Below are positions 60,137 through 64,000 of a stretch of DNA of 64,000 bases, piece by piece. Position 1 is the first letter of the stretch, and every line of letters starts with the position of its first letter. The stretch covers positions 1 through 64,000 of the IMG/VR virus record IMGVR_UViG_3300044988_001028, one strand, 5' to 3'. A model generated the notes under the pieces. The model was not told where the DNA came from and ran no database searches. It saw nothing but the letters and a program-made list of their open reading frames with translations. The position numbers and the translations under genes are program-made. The stretch comes from a virus.

Positions 60137-63100
60137 TAACATGCATTATTATCTGCAGTTTTAACAGCACCAGTATAAGTCATTTGACCAGATGCTCTAG
60201 TGCTACCAATAATTGCCGACCCAGCATACCCACTTATATTTATATTAAATGATGTTCCTGTTGGAATCGTAATTGATGCTAAGGTTGCTGCAACTCCTCC
60301 GGGTCCAATGTTTGAAACAGAACCACTGGCAAAAGTAGTTCCACCAACAGTGATTGTGAAATTAACACTTCTAGATCCAGCAGGAAGTTCATTTGGAAGA
60401 TTTGAAAAATCACTTGCACATACGAAAGCACGGAAAACTAATTTTACCGTTAGTGGAGGCAGATAACAAATTCCTTCTTCGCAAGTTTCGCCAGCTGGAC
60501 ATGCATTTCCGCAAGATCCACAATTAGATGAACTTGTTTCTGTATTTGCACAAACACCAGAGCAACAAGTTTCTCCAGCAGCACAAGCGTTTCCGCAAGT
60601 TCCGCAGTTTGCTTCATCTGTTTGAAGTGCTTTGCAGACACCATCGCAACATGTGTAGCCAGCAGCACATACAGTTCCACAAGTTCCACAGTTAGCTTCA
60701 TCTGTTTGTAATGCTTTGCAAACACCAGAACAACATGTGTAACCAGCAGCACAAGTGTTTCCACAAGTTCCACAGTTTGCTTCATCTGTTTGTACGGCTT
60801 TACAAACACCAGAGCAACATGTTTCGCCAACAGCACATTCTATTCCGCAATCACCACAATTTAATTCATCCTCATATGTCGCTTTGCAAAAGCCGTTGCA
60901 ACATGTTCCGCTACAAGAGCTTCCGCATGTTCCACAATTGCTGAGATCGGTTGCTGTGTTTCTACAAACACCAGAACAACAGGTGTAGCCAGCAGCACAC
61001 TCTATTCCGCAACCTCCACAACTAGCTTCATCTGTTTGTACGGCTGTGCAAATACCACCGCAACATTCTTGACCAGCAGCACATACAGTTCCACAATTTC
61101 CGCAATTTTCTTCATCTGTTTGTACTGATTTACAAACACCAGAGCAACATTCTTGACCAGCACCACATATAGTTTCACATGTTCCGCAATTAGCTTCATC
61201 TGTTTGGAGTGCTTTACAAACACCAGAACAACATTCTTCGCCAGCACTACAAGCGTTACCGCAAGCTCCGCAATTAGCTTCATCTGTTTGAAGTGCTTTG
61301 CAGACACCATCGCAACACTCTTGACCAGCAGCACAAGCGTTACCACAAGTTCCGCAGTTTGCTTCGTCTGTTTGTACAATTTTACAAACACCACCACAAC
61401 ATAGTTCGCCAGCAGCACAAGCGTTGCCACATGTTCCGCAATTAGATTCATCTGTTTGTACTGATTTACAAACACCAGAGCAACACTCTTGACCAGCACC
61501 ACATACAGTTTCACAAGTTCCGCAATTAGATTCATCTGTTTGTACTGATTTACAAACACCAGAACAACATAGTTCGCCAGCAGCACAAGCGTTACCACAT
61601 GTTCCGCAATTAGATTCATCTGTTTGTACTGATTTACAAACACCAGAGCAACACTCTTGACCAGCACCACATACAGTTTCACAAGTTCCGCAATTAGATT
61701 CATCTGTTTGTACTGATTTACAAACACCAGAACAACATAGTTCGCCAGCAGCACAAGCGTTACCACATGTTCCGCAGTTAGCTTCGTCTGTTTGTACTGA
61801 TTTACAAACACCAGAACAACATTCTTCGCCAGCAGCACAAGCGTTACCACAAGCTCCGCAATTAGATTCATCTGTTTGAAGTGCTTTACAAATACCAGAA
61901 CAACATTCTTCGCCAGCAGCACAAGCGTTACCACAAGTTCCGCAATTAGATTCATCTGTTTGTAATGATTTGCAAACACCAGAGCAACATTCTTGACCAG
62001 CACAAGCGTTTCCGCAAGTTCCGCAATTAAATTCATCTGTTTGGAAAGAGCTAGTGGCAATACATGAGCCATTGCAACATTCTTGACCAGCACCACAAGC
62101 GTTCCCGCAACTTCCACAATTAGATTCATCTGTTTGGAAAGAGCTAGTGGCGATACATGATCCATTGCAACATTCTTCGCCAGCAGCACAAGCGTTTCCG
62201 CAGCTTCCGCAGTTGGAACTATCAGTTTGGAAAGAGCTAGTGGCAGTACATGAGCCAGAGCAACATGCAAAATCTGGCAGACTACAACAGGCAGTTCCTT
62301 CGCAACATTCTTCTCCCACGACACATTCTGGATCACACCCTAGATGTTTGGGTGTGCATACACCATTTATACAATGCTCGTTAACAGTACAAATTATGCC
62401 ACAATCGCCACAGTTATTTTTGTCAGCGCCCATTACTGGTATGCATAAGTTTTCAACTCCATCAAAGCAACATTTCGTTCCCGCAGCACAAGCATTGCCA
62501 CAACTAATACAGTTTTCGTCTGTTCCAAGATCGGTGCAAGTTAGATTTGGAGGCGTACCACAACATCCCTGACCTTCGGTACATGCAGTAGGACAAGTTC
62601 CGCATTGGTTTTCGATACATACGCCAGAGCAACATGTTTCGCCAGCAGCACAAGTTACTCCGCAATCGCCGCAGTTAGATTCGTCATCGCCCATCACCTC
62701 TGTGCAATCACCATCACAACATTTTTCACCAGCATCACATGTTCTTCCGCACCCTCCGCAGTTGAATTCATCAGAAGGTGTGCAGTTATTGTTGCAACAG
62801 AGTGGTTCAAGGACAGTACATACTCTTCCGCATTGTCCGCAATCAGCTGGAGTGTTTAGAACTTTGCAGCTGCCATTGCAACATTCCGAAACTCCAGTGC
62901 ATTTTATACCGCAACCGCCGCAATTGTCATTGTCTGTGTTGGTATTTTTACATGAGCTATTACAGCATGTCTCTCCTGCGGCACAAACATTTGGACATGA
63001 TCCGCAATGATTTTCATCGGTTTTTGTGTTAACACATGTATCGTCTGGAAAATCTCCGCAACATGTAAATCCAGTAGCACATGATCCGCCACAAGGTGCG

Positions 63101-64000
63101 CATGGAGGAAAATGTTGAGATCCGTCTTCGTGTACAGTTGGACAACCACCAGTACACATGTTTCCTCCTAAGTGGGTATCATCACAACAACTATATTGAT
63201 ATGCTTCGCCCGGGTTATTCCACCATGCGTAGCATATTCCTCCCATTCCAAATGGAGCAGGGCATATGTAAGAACTAGGATTTTCATAGTCTAAATAAAA
63301 ACATCCAGCACAAGGTCCTTCTCCAGAAGAGCAGGTTCCCTGCGAAGGGCAAGGATATCCGAATGTTTCTGCAAATGCTCCACTGCATCCCGGAAAGTTG
63401 CAGGAATCGTAGCATTCACAGGAAATTAATTCCCATTGCAATGCACCTACATTTCCTACTGCCTTATATGAGCAGCCACCATAGCAACTCTTCGCAGGTA
63501 CAGCTGCTCCTGAAGAACCGACAGATCCGCATGAATCATAAGTGCATGGTATGGTCGTTCGTTGACCCCATGAGGTTGGTGCAGATCCCAACAAACTAGC
63601 CTGTTGTGCTTCTGTCGGAAGCTTGCATGTTCCACATGGCACACATTCACCATCCTTGCACTTCGTAGTTGGTGCAGCTCCGGGTTCTGGACATTCAGTG
63701 CCATTATCTATTGGTGTTGAAACAGGAGGAAGTGGGTCGCCATTTCCATCTTCTCCCGGAGATAACATGGCTGTAGGCGTGTTGCACGGTTGGTTGCAAC
63801 CACCGCAGTGGTTGTTGTCTGTCTGTGGGTTCACGGGACCGGAAGTTGGAGGACCGACATCTCCATATTGATTAGGCGCTGGATATGTCGGGCAGCAAAT
63901 TTGAGGATCGGCAACTCTGACACCACAAGCACCACAGTTGTCGTTGTCAGTCAAAAGGCTTACGATCTCGCCCTCGCAGCATTTCTCCTGCACTTGATCG
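60136..64000 (-). CDS. Giant Cys-rich Stig1-repeat protein, 5' end beyond the window
   Basis: At least 1287 codons are open to the right edge with no stop, so the start lies outside; a GTG at 63993 is probably internal. About thirty repeats of 25-30 residues follow the pattern CCxGxC...QTDExNCGTCGxxCxxGxxCC, the layout of Stig1-type domains found in plants and in large proteins of some Deltaproteobacteria. The last 110 residues (LTVKLVFRAFVCASDF...) form a beta-rich domain without the repeat. With more than 150 Cys it is probably an extracellular or virion fibre held by disulfides. The thioredoxin-like protein at 22275 could be relevant. Confidence 0.75.
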   Translation of the reverse strand, partial: DQVQEKCCEGEIVSLLTDNDNCGACGVRVADPQICCPTYPAPNQYGDVGPPTSGPVNPQTDNNHCGGCNQPCNTPTAMLSPGEDGNGDPLPPVSTPIDNGTECPEPGAAPTTKCKDGECVPCGTCKLPTEAQQASLLGSAPTSWGQRTTIPCTYDSCGSVGSSGAAVPAKSCYGGCSYKAVGNVGALQWELISCECYDSCNFPGCSGAFAETFGYPCPSQGTCSSGEGPCAGCFYLDYENPSSYICPAPFGMGGICYAWWNNPGEAYQYSCCDDTHLGGNMCTGGCPTVHEDGSQHFPPCAPCGGSCATGFTCCGDFPDDTCVNTKTDENHCGSCPNVCAAGETCCNSSCKNTNTDNDNCGGCGIKCTGVSECCNGSCKVLNTPADCGQCGRVCTVLEPLCCNNNCTPSDEFNCGGCGRTCDAGEKCCDGDCTEVMGDDESNCGDCGVTCAAGETCCSGVCIENQCGTCPTACTEGQGCCGTPPNLTCTDLGTDENCISCGNACAAGTKCCFDGVENLCIPVMGADKNNCGDCGIICTVNEHCINGVCTPKHLGCDPECVVGEECCEGTACCSLPDFACCSGSCTATSSFQTDSSNCGSCGNACAAGEECCNGSCIATSSFQTDESNCGSCGNACGAGQECCNGSCIATSSFQTDEFNCGTCGNACAGQECCSGVCKSLQTDESNCGTCGNACAAGEECCSGICKALQTDESNCGACGNACAAGEECCSGVCKSVQTDEANCGTCGNACAAGELCCSGVCKSVQTDESNCGTCETVCGAGQECCSGVCKSVQTDESNCGTCGNACAAGELCCSGVCKSVQTDESNCGTCETVCGAGQECCSGVCKSVQTDESNCGTCGNACAAGELCCGGVCKIVQTDEANCGTCGNACAAGQECCDGVCKALQTDEANCGACGNACSAGEECCSGVCKALQTDEANCGTCETICGAGQECCSGVCKSVQTDEENCGNCGTVCAAGQECCGGICTAVQTDEASCGGCGIECAAGYTCCSGVCRNTATDLSNCGTCGSSCSGTCCNGFCKATYEDELNCGDCGIECAVGETCCSGVCKAVQTDEANCGTCGNTCAAGYTCCSGVCKALQTDEANCGTCGTVCAAGYTCCDGVCKALQTDEANCGTCGNACAAGETCCSGVCANTETSSSNCGSCGNACPAGETCEEGICYLPPLTVKLVFRAFVCASDFSNLPNELPAGSRSVNFTITVGGTTFASGSVSNIGPGGVAATLASITIPTGTSFNINISGYAGSAIIGSTRASGQMTYTGAVKTADNNAC
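61441..61776. repeat. Two identical tandem 168-base units in the Stig1-repeat gene
   Basis: The 168 bases at 61441-61608 recur at 61609-61776 with no difference that I can see. Each encodes two Cys-rich repeats (56 residues). Identity including third codon positions indicates a recent duplication. Confidence 0.85.

Noticed and set aside
61002-62336. Minus-strand Leu/Val-rich frame inside the Stig1-repeat gene
   Set aside because: A frame shadow of the repeated Cys-rich coding sequence, with no independent features.

Overview
The window looks like part of the genome of a large, AT-rich, tailed bacteriophage related to the T4-like (myovirus) group. The evidence is a T4-style replication and recombination set: a UvsW-like helicase, a gp32-like single-strand binding protein with a zinc knuckle and acidic tail, a UvsX/RecA-like recombinase, a DnaB-type helicase, a deoxynucleoside monophosphate kinase, dCMP deaminase and ThyX. 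Genes are tightly packed with many ATGA/TAATG overlaps, candidate late promoters of the TATAAATA type occur, and there is a long block of tail-fibre genes. Sugar genes (HldE, UDP-galactopyranose mutase, glycosyltransferase) are compatible with a Gram-negative host, but the host cannot be fixed from the sequence. I found no tRNA, rRNA, CRISPR array, integrase, terminase or major capsid gene.

Layout. Positions 1-17792 (minus strand) hold a receptor-binding and fibre block. It contains three proteins with seven RCC1-like blades each, four collagen-like Gly-X-Thr proteins, two discoidin-like proteins, a DUF4376-like protein and an S74 intramolecular chaperone. Embedded in it are three sulfotransferase-like genes and a 2-oxoglutarate oxygenase, suggesting modification of the virion or host surface. 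Positions 17887-23413 carry UvsW, two nuclease-like genes and a group of small proteins. Positions 23420-24224 are a protein-poor gap that I read as a candidate structured RNA behind a perfect TATAAATA box.

Positions 24225-42782 form the replication and nucleotide block: family A polymerase, a sigma-like protein, DnaB, gp32, UvsX, a Hel308-like helicase and dNMP kinase. Sugar genes, an amidoligase and several unknowns are interspersed. Positions 42769-49357 hold a cupin, a zinc-finger nuclease, ThyX, HldE and further small proteins. Positions 49441-56841 are a PrkA / DUF444 (YeaH) / SpoVR operon in which SpoVR carries two inteins with LAGLIDADG endonucleases. Positions 57148-59326 hold an HNH homing endonuclease, then a DNA polymerase III alpha-like gene that is frameshifted at its start and cut off before its catalytic site. 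The right end is a giant Cys-rich protein of about thirty Stig1-like repeats, separated from the plus-strand genes by a bidirectional terminator.

Three themes stand out. First, at least seven otherwise unrelated small proteins begin with a short Phe/Lys/Trp-rich motif like the T4 capsid-targeting sequence, including a zinc carboxypeptidase-like protein; they may be packaged in the head. Second, there is the structured RNA before the polymerase. Third, there is the intein-bearing PrkA-YeaH-SpoVR stress operon.
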